DNA of 64,000 nucleotides from an uncultured Eggerthellaceae bacterium (GTDB taxonomy: Bacteria > Actinomycetota > Coriobacteriia > Coriobacteriales > Eggerthellaceae). Below, one piece after another: positions 43,394-51,623 of this stretch. The stretch covers positions 89,312 through 153,311 of the forward strand of contig CAIFEB010000001.1 in NCBI GenBank assembly GCA_903789375.1. The letters are read 5' to 3'. A program made the translations under genes and the position numbers. A model generated the notes under the pieces. That model saw nothing but the letters and a program-made list of their open reading frames with translations, did not search any database and was not told the origin of the DNA. The first letter of the stretch is position 1, and every line of letters starts with the position of its first letter.

Positions 43394-44278
43394 ATGACCG
43401 ACGATTTCAACTCGAAACCAGCACAGCAGACGAACAACGCCTTGAGCTCGTCCGAGCAGAACGAAGAAGTCGACTCCGACGCGAAGAACGTCACAGAGAG
43501 TACTTCGCAGCAGCAATCGCGTCCCAGCGTTTCAAATCCAAGCACTCAAAACTGCGACCATCGGACGGAGCCCACTCAGACGCAGGCTGGTACCTCTCAT
43601 GCTCTTACGCCTCAGGGCCTGAAAGAGACGAGTGGGCAATTGAACCGCCAAGCAGCTCATAGCACTTCATCTAACTCCGAACTTCCCGAACCCCCGCAGC
43701 CTCGCCATCAAACCAATCCCCACAGCATCATGCCAACGTTCGATAGTGACGGCAACGAGAGAAGCAACGGTCCAGACCAGGATACATTCAGTGCTGGCAA
43801 CGATTCACGAAGGGCGTCTACTTTCGACGATCACGTATACGTGACGATAGGCAAGTCGTCATTCCGGGCAAGCGTTTCAGACGCGGAGGAGATCAGACGA
43901 GCCCAGCGACTGACGTTTATCGCGAGCACGTGTGGAATATTCTCGCTGTTCTTCGGTGGCATTGTTCTTGGTGCAATAGGCCTGATAACCGCCATAGTCG
44001 GGTATCGCCGGTTGGGACGAATCGGCGAGCGATATCCTCACGACCCTCGTATTATGCAAGCGCTCAAGCATAATGGTCGGCTGTCGATCACTGTGTGCGG
44101 CATAGCGCTCGCCCTCAACGTCGTTTCTCTGATTATCCTTTTCCCAGCACTTATGCAAGCTGCGGAAATGGGGGATTACTCGCAGCTTTTGAACGGCTTC
44201 GATGCTGGTCAAGGATCTGGTACCGGTACTGGATCGGTCTCGGGCTCTGGAGGATCAGGGTCGTCTGCGTGGGGTTAA
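43394..44278 (+). CDS. Membrane protein with DUF4190-like region and disordered N-terminus
   Basis: A 294-residue protein. Residues 1-165 are Ser/Gln/Asn/Thr-rich and probably disordered and cytoplasmic. Two membrane helices follow: TFIASTCGIFSLFFGGIVLGAIGLITAIVGYRRL, read here as AIGLITAIVGYRRLGRIGE after the first hairpin, and LSITVCGIALALNVVSLIIL. The tail is Gly/Ser-rich (GQGSGTGTGSVSGSGG). The helix pair with GxxxGxxGLxxxxxG resembles DUF4190 proteins of unknown function. The DNA is less GC-rich than the housekeeping genes. The gene is flanked by hairpins and a long non-coding stretch, so it is probably monocistronic. Confidence 0.75.
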   Translation: MTDDFNSKPAQQTNNALSSSEQNEEVDSDAKNVTESTSQQQSRPSVSNPSTQNCDHRTEPTQTQAGTSHALTPQGLKETSGQLNRQAAHSTSSNSELPEPPQPRHQTNPHSIMPTFDSDGNERSNGPDQDTFSAGNDSRRASTFDDHVYVTIGKSSFRASVSDAEEIRRAQRLTFIASTCGIFSLFFGGIVLGAIGLITAIVGYRRLGRIGERYPHDPRIMQALKHNGRLSITVCGIALALNVVSLIILFPALMQAAEMGDYSQLLNGFDAGQGSGTGTGSVSGSGGSGSSAWG

Positions 44279-45197
44279 ACGCATAGGTTCTTTGGCGCAA
44301 TGTCGATCGTCGGTGTATGACGCTTCAACGCAAATTTTGGCATGGCGCCGAAGCGTCACGATGCCGAAGCGGCGTGGAATATCTAAGCGGCATGGACCGA
44401 AACGAGATGCCAGAATCTGAATCGTTTGCAACTCGACTTACAGCAATGCTCGCTATCTGAGTTCGGTTCGCGAAGCGCAGAATTCGAATCGCGCGTGTTC
44501 TGCGGTCTGCGGCGGGGTCTAGCTACTCTGCAGATTTCCTAATCGCATTTCAATACCAAAGCCGGGAAAGTATTCTGGCTCACCATAATCGTTTCAAACA
44601 GTAATTTGATAACGTATGTTATGTAACATTGTATTGAAAACCAAATTCGGCAGCATTTCTCTATGAATCTATTCGGGGCGTTTGTCGAACAGCTCGCTAT
44701 AATAGCTGACCGCTTCTTTCAGCTCGCCTATCCGTCATATAAGCGGGCCTACCGTTCTCATCACAGGGCACGCTCTGGCCTGGCCAGCTGAAATACAAAT
44801 CACAGGTTTCGAGCTGAAGGATTACGGCCTTCACCGGCTTCGTGCAATTGCCGCGGTCTACATAATGCATATCGTACGCATCCTGCGGTATCTATTTGAC
44901 TACGTAACCAGCAACCTTCTGACCGATAGCCTCCTCGAATATCAGTGGTGCGTTTACAAGCTGGTTTCACACGTCTGGACATCTCTGCGTCGTCCGGTCG
45001 TGCCTCGCTTTTCAGCGTCACGCAAGGTTTCACCAGCATTATCTTCATATACAGTTTTGCAGGCGTTGTTGAATGAACCTGTTCACCCAGCCAAAAACGG
45101 GCATCATAGAGCATATTGGCAATGCAGCACCCACGTGCGCTCATGCGCTTGTGCGAAGCTGATTCGTTCATGCGTACGCTTACGCTTGCGCTCGAAT
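44279..45197. other. Long AT-richer intergenic region, no supported gene
   Basis: About 900 bases without a convincing gene. TATAAT at 44698-44703 lacks a good -35. On the minus strand a frame read downward from ~44960 gives a peptide-like run (PLIFEEAIGQKVAGYVVK), an in-frame stop near 44897, then more open sequence to ~44700 (PVKAVILQLETCDLYFSWPG). The upstream part continues only in another frame. This could be a decayed gene, but I recognise no family and it may be chance. Confidence 0.4.
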
Positions 45198-45297
45198 GTT
45201 CGCTCGTTTACGCCAACGTTCATGCGACGGTGCAAACTTTCCTGCGTCGGCCCAAACGTTCCAGCGTTGGCACAAACGTTTGTGCGTGGACGCTTGA
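45198..45297 (+). repeat. Five degenerate 20-bp tandem repeats
   Basis: Units start at 45198, 45218, 45238, 45258 and 45278, each near GTTCCTGCGTCGGCACAAAC. Examples are GTTCATGCGACGGTGCAAAC, TTTCCTGCGTCGGCCCAAAC and GTTCCAGCGTTGGCACAAAC. The AAAC/GTT junctions are best conserved. The spacing is two helical turns, so repeated protein binding is conceivable. Open frames across it are by-products of the repeat. Confidence 0.75.
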
Positions 45298-45352
45298 GGG
45301 TGCTTGAGGGTGTTTGAGGGTGTTTGAGGGTGTTTGAGGGTGTTTGAGGGTG
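45291..45352 (+). repeat. Six 10-bp tandem repeats (TGTTTGAGGG)
   Basis: CGCTTGAGGG, TGCTTGAGGG, then four perfect TGTTTGAGGG units (45311-45350) and a final TG. It adjoins the 20-bp array directly. Four identical short units suggest recent slippage, so the copy number may vary between strains. It lies ~160 bases upstream of menA. Confidence 0.85.
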
Positions 45353-45514
45353 CGCACATACGCCTGCGAGTTTGATCGTTTGTGCGTATGTGAGCATTTC
45401 ACGCAGCTCGCATACGCTGGAGTCACTGGAATTTGCGGCTCCAAAGCGATACCGCCGTGGTGACCCGCATTGCGGTTTGATTATAGAACAGTTGTTCGAG
45501 TGGAAGTTGAAACA

Positions 45515-47245
45515 ATGGCAAACAGCACTGCCCCGACCCCCGAATACGATTCGTCAGCTTTTGAAGCTGCAAAACATGAGCCGAGCTCGTCGCCCGAAGC
45601 GCCACGCGAACGCGCTTCACTACGCGAGGCGAACCAAACCCGCAGGAAACCAGCTCAACAGGCGCAAGCGCGCATCAATCTCGATAGCCATCGCAGCAGA
45701 TTCGAGACGCATCGCACCCAGCGAGACAGCGCACGGGAGAACGACGCGTCCAGATCGCATGCATCCCAGCTCGGTCCGACCGAATTCCCCGCGTTCGCTG
45801 CCCCTGAAGAGGAGCGTCGTCTGCGCACGCAAAACATGGTCCATGAGCAGCGCCGCGCATCAGCACGCGCGTACACATCGCAGGATTACATGGCAGAACA
45901 GCAAGAATTCAATCGTCGTGCTCAAAGTCGCCAGCGTGAAAACGATCTGAGCCCTGAACAGCGCCGGAAACGCGCTCAGGAACGGCGGTCCCAAGTCACA
46001 AAGGCCGAATCAGCGCGCGCAAACCAAGAGCGCGCCATGGAGCAGCAACGATCCGAAGCATACCAACGATGGATCGCGGCAACGCCTGACGAGCGAGCGC
46101 GTACGAATTCCCAGCGTGCGGTAGAGCGCAGCTTCGACGACATGAATCCGCACCAAGCCGGCGATTCTAATTGGGCGAATCAATCCCATGCTGACAGCCC
46201 CAATATCTCAAACCAAACCCAAGCCAGCGTAGGAAATGCTTCGAGTCCGTACCGAGCTAGCGATGCACCGACCAATGCTCGAGTCCGCGCTGCGCGTCCT
46301 CAAAGCCCCACCAGCGATGGCAACGGCTACGTCGCCCTCTCTCCTATTATGGCGCTCGAGCTAGCTGCTCCGCACACGTGGGTCGCTGCCGTCATGCCAA
46401 CGCTCGTCGCACTGTGCGCCGCAGCTGCGATGACGGGAAGACTGCCGCTTATCGCATCGTTCGTCTGCCTGCTCATCGTCATCCTCATGCAGTCGGCCGT
46501 CAACACGATCAACGACTACTACGACTACGTAAAGGGCGCCGATTCCGCCGAGGACAACGTCGATCCGACCGATGCGGTTCTGGTTTACAACAACGTCAAC
46601 CCTTCGGCAGCGCTCGGTCTCGCCATTGGGGAAATCGTCGCTGCGTTCCTTCTGGGAGTCTACATCATCGTCATCTGCGGATGGATTCCGCTCATCATCG
46701 CACTCGTCGGAGCGGCGTTTGTCTTCCTATATTCAGCAGGCAAAACACCGATTTCATATCTGCCGCTCGGAGAGATTACGAGTGGCGTCGTCATGGGCGG
46801 GCTCATACCGCTTGCTGTCTACATAGCAGCCACGGGGACGTTCAGCTGGCTCGCCCTCCTGTTCGCCATCCCAGAAATCATCGGCGTCGGATTGATCATG
46901 ATGACGAACAACACCTGCGATATCGAGCGCGATGTTGCGGCGACGCGCCATACGCTCCCGACGCTTCTGGGACGCGCCCGAGCGCGCGCTCTCTATCACG
47001 CGCTCGTCGTCATCTGGCTTATCGCGATAACGCTGATCACCGGCGTGTTCTTCACGCAGGGCCTGTTCATCGTTCCGTTCATGCTGTTGGCTGCGTTCGC
47101 CCCGTTGCGTGCTCTTCTAAAGAACCCGCTGAACCAGGCAGCGCGCATCCAGGCTATGGGGCAGATCTGCAGCGTCAACGTCATACTCGGCGCCTTCTAC
47201 TGCGCATGCATCCTCGCAGGTGGTTTCATTGTCACGACGATTTAG
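45515..47245 (+). CDS. menA: UbiA/MenA-family prenyltransferase with long hydrophilic N-terminal extension
   Basis: Integral-membrane prenyltransferase that attaches a polyprenyl chain to 1,4-dihydroxy-2-naphthoate (menaquinone pathway). The enzyme occupies residues ~272-576: about eight helices, first Asp-rich motif NTINDYYDYVKGADSAEDN with NNVNPSAALGLAIGE, and second motif NNTCDIERDVAATRHTLPTL, which is MenA-like. The first ~270 residues are Arg/Gln/Ser/Ala/Glu-rich, without helices or family match, in lower-GC DNA. ATG 45515 follows GGAAG; a shorter enzyme from a later start cannot be excluded. Other UbiA substrates are possible. It is convergent with gluQ. Confidence 0.85.
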   Translation: MANSTAPTPEYDSSAFEAAKHEPSSSPEAPRERASLREANQTRRKPAQQAQARINLDSHRSRFETHRTQRDSARENDASRSHASQLGPTEFPAFAAPEEERRLRTQNMVHEQRRASARAYTSQDYMAEQQEFNRRAQSRQRENDLSPEQRRKRAQERRSQVTKAESARANQERAMEQQRSEAYQRWIAATPDERARTNSQRAVERSFDDMNPHQAGDSNWANQSHADSPNISNQTQASVGNASSPYRASDAPTNARVRAARPQSPTSDGNGYVALSPIMALELAAPHTWVAAVMPTLVALCAAAAMTGRLPLIASFVCLLIVILMQSAVNTINDYYDYVKGADSAEDNVDPTDAVLVYNNVNPSAALGLAIGEIVAAFLLGVYIIVICGWIPLIIALVGAAFVFLYSAGKTPISYLPLGEITSGVVMGGLIPLAVYIAATGTFSWLALLFAIPEIIGVGLIMMTNNTCDIERDVAATRHTLPTLLGRARARALYHALVVIWLIAITLITGVFFTQGLFIVPFMLLAAFAPLRALLKNPLNQAARIQAMGQICSVNVILGAFYCACILAGGFIVTTI

Positions 47246-47311
47246 AGGTTGTTTGTCCAGAAAGATCACCGATCCCCGGACGCTAATGCCCGAGCGCGAA
47301 TTCCCGAACGT

Positions 47312-48703
47312 CTAACGCCAGAAGATTTGGACGTTGTCCGAGAAGCACGTCTTCAGACGCAGAGGGTCGAACGTTTTCAGAAGATCCTCCGGCGTGGCGG
47401 GTTCATCCGTCTCGGCGAGTCCCGTGACCCCAGCGATGTGGCCGATGACGCCGGCTGGCGTCTTATACGTCGCGAGTAGTGTGTCGAGCGCGGCATCGCG
47501 ATCGCGTTTCGAAAGACGTCTCCCTTCGCGTGCGACGAGCAGCGGAACATGCGCGTACCGAGGGTGCGGGTAACCGAGCAATTGCTGAAGGTAGAGCTGC
47601 TGCGGCGTCGAACAGAGCAGGTCGACGCCACGCGCGATGCAGTTCACGCCCTGCGCGGCATCGTCAACGACGACGGCGAGCTGATAGGCGAATTCCCCAT
47701 CCGACCGGCGCACGATGAAGTCGCCGCATTCATCCGCCAGCTCCTGAACATAGCGTCCCTGCACCAGGTCGTCCAATCCCATCCGTTCATCGGGAACACG
47801 CAGGCGAATCGCCGGTTTTCGCACGAGGCGCTTTTCCCGCCGTTGCTCGTCGGTCAGATTACGGCAGGTCCCCGGGTACACGAGCTTTTCGCCGCGATGC
47901 GGAGCCGAGGCGGCATGCAGATCCGCGCGCGTGCAGAAGCATTCGTAGAGCAGCCCCTGTGCGCGCAGGCTCTCGAACGCCTCCGCGTACGCATCATCGC
48001 GATCGTGCTGGAAATAGGGACCGCGGTCCCAGGTCAGGCCAAGCGTTTCGTAATCGCGCTGCACCTGGTCGATGAAACGTTGCTTGGACCGCTCACGGTC
48101 GAGGTCCTCGATGCGCAGCACCACTTCCCCACCGCTTGCCTTCGCCAGAAGCCAGGCTACGAGCGATGCGTAGATATTGCCCGCGTGCATACGCCCCGTC
48201 GGGCTCGGCGCAAATCGGCTGATGAGCGGTTGGTCGAATCCGCCGTTCCACGAGCTGACAATGGGAAACCGAGAGGTGTCGAGTGAACCAAGTGGAGCTG
48301 AGGAATTCCCAGCGGCGTCTTCCAAAGTGGATGCCATGTTCGCTGAATTGAACCCCTTCATTGCGGGTGTGCTGGACGTACTTGTCGGCAACGTGGTCAT
48401 CGCATCCGTAGCGAATAGCTGCTCGCAACCGTGCGAAGAAGCCGGGACCGTTAGTTGCGCTTTCGTCGTTCCACAGGCAGCTGGCTCTATAGCGTTGTTT
48501 GAATCGGCTTGACCGATAGCCATAGCCGATTCAAATGTAGTTTGCTGCGTTAATCCGGATACAAAAGCCGTCCCCGTCGGCGACACGGCTGTCGTATCGC
48601 CAACGGAGGGCTTTGACATGCTCGGGGTATCGGACGCGTTCGGCTGCTTTGCAGCCTTCGCGCCGTTCACGAACGAATGTGCAGGCGTGGACAATTCAGG
48701 CAT
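47312..48703 (-). CDS. gluQ: Glutamyl-Q tRNA(Asp) synthetase with N-terminal extension
   Basis: Truncated GluRS paralogue that charges glutamate onto queuosine of tRNA-Asp. The catalytic core starts near residue 160 (LISRFAPSPTGRMHAGNIYA, HIGH-like), with VVLRIEDLDRERSK, a zinc site (CFCTRADL ... YPGTC), FAYQLAVVVDDAAQGVN and the KMSKS-like RLSKRDRD. It has no anticodon-binding domain. The first ~155 residues are Ser/Thr/Ala-rich low complexity. The ATG at 48703 overlaps the iorB stop (TAATG), exactly like the iorA/iorB junction, which argues that the extension is translated. Confidence 0.88.
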   Translation of the reverse strand: MPELSTPAHSFVNGAKAAKQPNASDTPSMSKPSVGDTTAVSPTGTAFVSGLTQQTTFESAMAIGQADSNNAIEPAACGTTKAQLTVPASSHGCEQLFATDAMTTLPTSTSSTPAMKGFNSANMASTLEDAAGNSSAPLGSLDTSRFPIVSSWNGGFDQPLISRFAPSPTGRMHAGNIYASLVAWLLAKASGGEVVLRIEDLDRERSKQRFIDQVQRDYETLGLTWDRGPYFQHDRDDAYAEAFESLRAQGLLYECFCTRADLHAASAPHRGEKLVYPGTCRNLTDEQRREKRLVRKPAIRLRVPDERMGLDDLVQGRYVQELADECGDFIVRRSDGEFAYQLAVVVDDAAQGVNCIARGVDLLCSTPQQLYLQQLLGYPHPRYAHVPLLVAREGRRLSKRDRDAALDTLLATYKTPAGVIGHIAGVTGLAETDEPATPEDLLKTFDPLRLKTCFSDNVQIFWR

Positions 48704-49290
48704 TACCGCGCATGCTCAGTTGCGAACGCAAGGCCCGCGTCGAATGCCGCGAGGTTCGCCTCGATCGTCTTCAGGGGCACGCGCTTCTCGATGACGCGCT
48801 TCCACACGCCCTCACCGAAGCCGAGCGAATGCTCGAGCGCGCCCAGGATGGCGACGTTCTCCGTCTTCGGATTGCCCGCCTCACGTGCGATTTTGCCGAC
48901 CGGCACGATGGCCGCTCCCAGCTTCTCCAAGCGCTTGCGCGCCTGCAGGGGCATGGAGGCGTTGCCGCACGCGACCGGCAGCGGCTTGATCGTCTCGTCC
49001 GCCACGAGCAGCGAGCCGCCCTGCTTCAGATACGAGATGTTGCGCAGCGCCTCGGTTGTCTCGAACGACACGAGGCAGTCGGTCTCGCCGATGTCGGCCG
49101 TCATCGTGGTGACGTGCTTTCCGAACCGCACGACCGTGGACACGGCTCCGCCACGCTGGGCCATGCCGTGGATTTCCGAAACCTTCACTTCGAACCCGGC
49201 CTCGAGCGCAGCGCGCGCAAGCAAATCGGCCGCCGTGATGGTGCCCTGCCCGCCGACGCCGCACAGCAGAACGGTAGTCGCCTCATCCAT
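48703..49290 (-). CDS. iorB: Indolepyruvate:ferredoxin oxidoreductase, beta subunit
   Basis: The gamma-type domain subunit of the oxygen-sensitive enzyme converting aryl pyruvates (from aromatic amino acids) plus CoA to aryl-acetyl-CoA with reduction of ferredoxin. The 195-residue protein has VLLCGVGGQGTITAADLLAR, VSEIHGMAQRGGAVSTVVRF and ENVAILGAL, typical of IorB. It is coupled to iorA by a one-base overlap. Its ATG at 49290 is chosen over a longer frame that reads through iorA. Confidence 0.94.
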   Translation of the reverse strand: MDEATTVLLCGVGGQGTITAADLLARAALEAGFEVKVSEIHGMAQRGGAVSTVVRFGKHVTTMTADIGETDCLVSFETTEALRNISYLKQGGSLLVADETIKPLPVACGNASMPLQARKRLEKLGAAIVPVGKIAREAGNPKTENVAILGALEHSLGFGEGVWKRVIEKRVPLKTIEANLAAFDAGLAFATEHAR

Positions 49291-51065
49291 TAGTTGGCTC
49301 CCTTCGAAGAATCGCTCTGCGTGCCGTTCGGCTGTTCGATCGCATCGAACGCGCAGTACTGCGCGCACTGCCCGCAGCCGATGCAGAGCGCCGGGTCGAT
49401 AGCGGCGATGCCGGTTTCCGCATCGCGCGAGATGGCCGGGCATCCGAGCGTCGTGCACGATCCGCACGAGCGGCAGTTGGCGTTGACGAAGTACGCCGGC
49501 TCGCGATGACGCTCCAGAAGCACGCACGGCGCCTTGAACACGATGACCGACAGCTCGTCGGCCTGCTCCTTCGTCGCCTGTTTGAGGGCGGCGCGCACGG
49601 CTTTGGCGTCGTGCGGATAGACCTGCTGCACGTTCTCGATGCCGAGCGCTTTGAGGACGCCGATCAGGTCGAGTTCGCGGCTCGGACGGTGCTGAAGCGT
49701 CTCGCCGTTGAAGGGGTTACCCTGACGGCCCGTCATGGCCGTCGTGCGGTTGTCGAGGATGCACACCGTTCCGACGCCCTTGTTGTACACGGTTGAGATG
49801 AGCGACGACAGGCCCGAATGCGCGAACGTCGAATCGCCGATGACTGCCACGACCGGCCGATGCTCCGTTCCGGCGAGCGCAAGCTCGAAGCCGTGCGACA
49901 TCGACACTGACGCACCCATGTCGACGCAGGTATCCATCGCTGAAAGCGGCGGCAGCGCACCGAGCGTGTAGCATCCGATGTCTCCGGTCACGATGGCCTT
50001 GATGCGGTTGAGCTCCTTGAACACCAGGCGGTGCGGACATCCCGGGCAGAGCGCCGGTGGGCGGTTTGGCACGTCGGCGGGTTTCGGCTCGAACGTGGGA
50101 TCGGCCATGCCGAACGCATGCTTGATGAGCCCCGCAGAAAGCTCGCCGTCGCGCGGCAGCTCGTTCGGGAACGCGGACACCGCAACGCCTGCAGCGCGCA
50201 CCTCGGTGGTCAGGTAGTCGGACGCCTCTTCCACCACGTAGAGTTCGTCAACGGATTCAGCGAAGTCGCTTACGAGCTTCTGCGGGATGGGCCACGTGCA
50301 GCCCAGCTTGAGCACCGCGGCGTCGGGAAGCGCAGCCTTCACATGCTGGTACACGGCACCGGAGCAGACGACGCCCCGCTTGCCGCCGTCAGTGCCCGCC
50401 TCAACGCGGTTGTACGCGCACGTCTCTGCCCAGGCCTCCAGCTCGTCGTCGCGCGAGAGCTGCACTTTGCGGCGCGGCTTGGCGAACGCCGGCATCATGA
50501 CCCACTTCGCCGGATCGCTCTGATAGGCGCGCAGCGGCCTCTCTTCGCGCTGCCCCAGTTCAACAGGGGTCTTGGTGTGGGATACGCGCACGGACGAGCG
50601 AATCATGAACGGCACGTCGAACTTCTCGGACAGATCGTATGCCTCGCGTGTGAACGAGAGCGCCTCGGCCGAATCCGACGGATCGAGCATCGGGATGTGC
50701 GCCGCGCGCGCGTACCAGTGCGAATCCTGCTCGTTCTGCGAGGAGTACATGCCCGGGTCGTCGGCGGCCAGGATGACCATGCCGCCGCCCACGCCCGTGT
50801 ACGATGAGGTGAACAGGGGGTCCGCCGCGACGTTGACGCCGACGTGCTTCATCGTCGACAGCACGCGCGCGCCCGCCGCCGATGCGCCGAGGCCGACTTC
50901 GACCGCGACCTTCTCGTTGGTGCACCATTCCGCATAGACGCCTTCGAGCTTGCCGAAGGTCTCCATCGTCTCCGTTGAAGGCGTTCCCGGATACGCGACC
51001 CCGATACGCGCTCCCGCCTCCCATGCGCCATGGGCGATGGCCTCATTGCCCGACATCAGCTGCAT
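49290..51065 (-). CDS. iorA: Indolepyruvate:ferredoxin oxidoreductase, alpha subunit
   Basis: Thiamine-diphosphate and iron-sulfur subunit of IOR. The 591-residue protein has the N-terminal pyrimidine-binding half (MSGNEAIAHGAWEAGARIGV, AYPGTPSTETMETF) and a TPP-binding half (GDIGCYTLGALPP, VIGDSTFAHSGLSSLI). Two C-terminal [4Fe-4S] ferredoxin clusters follow (CRSCGSCTTLGCP and CIGCGQCAQYCAFDAI). A GGGAGAAG site precedes ATG 51065. With iorB and gluQ it forms an operon. It supports an amino-acid-fermenting anaerobe. Confidence 0.96.
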   Translation of the reverse strand: MQLMSGNEAIAHGAWEAGARIGVAYPGTPSTETMETFGKLEGVYAEWCTNEKVAVEVGLGASAAGARVLSTMKHVGVNVAADPLFTSSYTGVGGGMVILAADDPGMYSSQNEQDSHWYARAAHIPMLDPSDSAEALSFTREAYDLSEKFDVPFMIRSSVRVSHTKTPVELGQREERPLRAYQSDPAKWVMMPAFAKPRRKVQLSRDDELEAWAETCAYNRVEAGTDGGKRGVVCSGAVYQHVKAALPDAAVLKLGCTWPIPQKLVSDFAESVDELYVVEEASDYLTTEVRAAGVAVSAFPNELPRDGELSAGLIKHAFGMADPTFEPKPADVPNRPPALCPGCPHRLVFKELNRIKAIVTGDIGCYTLGALPPLSAMDTCVDMGASVSMSHGFELALAGTEHRPVVAVIGDSTFAHSGLSSLISTVYNKGVGTVCILDNRTTAMTGRQGNPFNGETLQHRPSRELDLIGVLKALGIENVQQVYPHDAKAVRAALKQATKEQADELSVIVFKAPCVLLERHREPAYFVNANCRSCGSCTTLGCPAISRDAETGIAAIDPALCIGCGQCAQYCAFDAIEQPNGTQSDSSKGAN

Positions 51066-51088
51066 AAACTTCTCCCGTCTGATATGTC

Positions 51089-51114
51089 AAAGCCCCGCTC
51101 TTTTCGAGCGGGGC
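51089..51114 (-). terminator. Rho-independent terminator after the FHA gene
   Basis: Read on the minus strand: GCCCCGCTC, loop GAAAA, GAGCGGGGC (complement of 51092-51114), then TTT. A perfect 9-bp stem 13 bases beyond the FHA stop and 27 bases before iorA, separating the envelope cluster from the ior operon. Confidence 0.85.
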
Positions 51115-51126
51115 CCCAAGATTTTA

Positions 51127-51564
51127 TCAGTTCTCCTTGTACAGCAGGCAGAACGCGCCGATTTGAATCGTATCGCCGGTGTGAAGCAGCGATTCATCGG
51201 CGATACGGTCGTTCACCCACACACCGTTGTACGAGTTGGTGTCACGCACGACACGGCCCTGCGGCGTCGACTCGATGACGGCGTGCTGACGTGACACGGT
51301 CATGTCGTTGAGGAAGATGTCGCACTGCGGATTGCGGCCGATCGTTTGCGTGCCGGGTTTGAGCTCGATGTCGAGCCCCGTCTGAGGCCCACGGATGATG
51401 CTCAGAATCGCCTGATGCTCAGCCGGCTGTTCGTCGAAGCCGACGGTGCCGATTTGGATGGGCTTGAAGCTCTGCGTCGACCCCGGCATCTTGTAGCCGC
51501 AGAACGGGCATGATGCCGCGCTCTCGTCGAGGACGTTGCCGCATACCGGGCAGGTGTTCGCCAT
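51127..51564 (-). CDS. Zinc-ribbon FHA-domain protein
   Basis: A 145-residue cytoplasmic protein. A zinc ribbon fills residues 5-24 (CPVCGNVLDESAASCPFCG). An FHA domain fills ~residues 60-145, with the phosphothreonine-binding residues of the family: TIGRNPQCDI, the SRQH motif and NSYNGVWVND. FHA domains bind phosphothreonine made by Hanks-type kinases; none lies in the window. The same zinc-ribbon design begins the PASTA protein at 12130, a possible functional link. ATG 51564 follows GAAGGAGG. It lies downstream of dacA-vanW-pgsA, suggesting wall-related signalling. Confidence 0.92.
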   Translation of the reverse strand: MANTCPVCGNVLDESAASCPFCGYKMPGSTQSFKPIQIGTVGFDEQPAEHQAILSIIRGPQTGLDIELKPGTQTIGRNPQCDIFLNDMTVSRQHAVIESTPQGRVVRDTNSYNGVWVNDRIADESLLHTGDTIQIGAFCLLYKEN

Positions 51565-51623
51565 GGTTCCCTCCTTCGCTGCGCCCCGCGGTTGCCCGCA
51601 AGCGCTCGTGTGCACCGTCTGCT

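Noticed and set aside
44460-44480. TTCGAATC resembling a tRNA T-loop
   Set aside because: No acceptor, D- or anticodon stems can be folded around it.
45198-45352. CRISPR array
   Set aside because: Units are contiguous 20- and 10-bp repeats without unique spacers, and no cas genes are present.
45104-45444. Minus-strand frames with repeated TPSNTLKHPQ-type peptides
   Set aside because: Produced by the 10- and 20-bp DNA repeats; the same peptides appear in several frames, so no coding signal.
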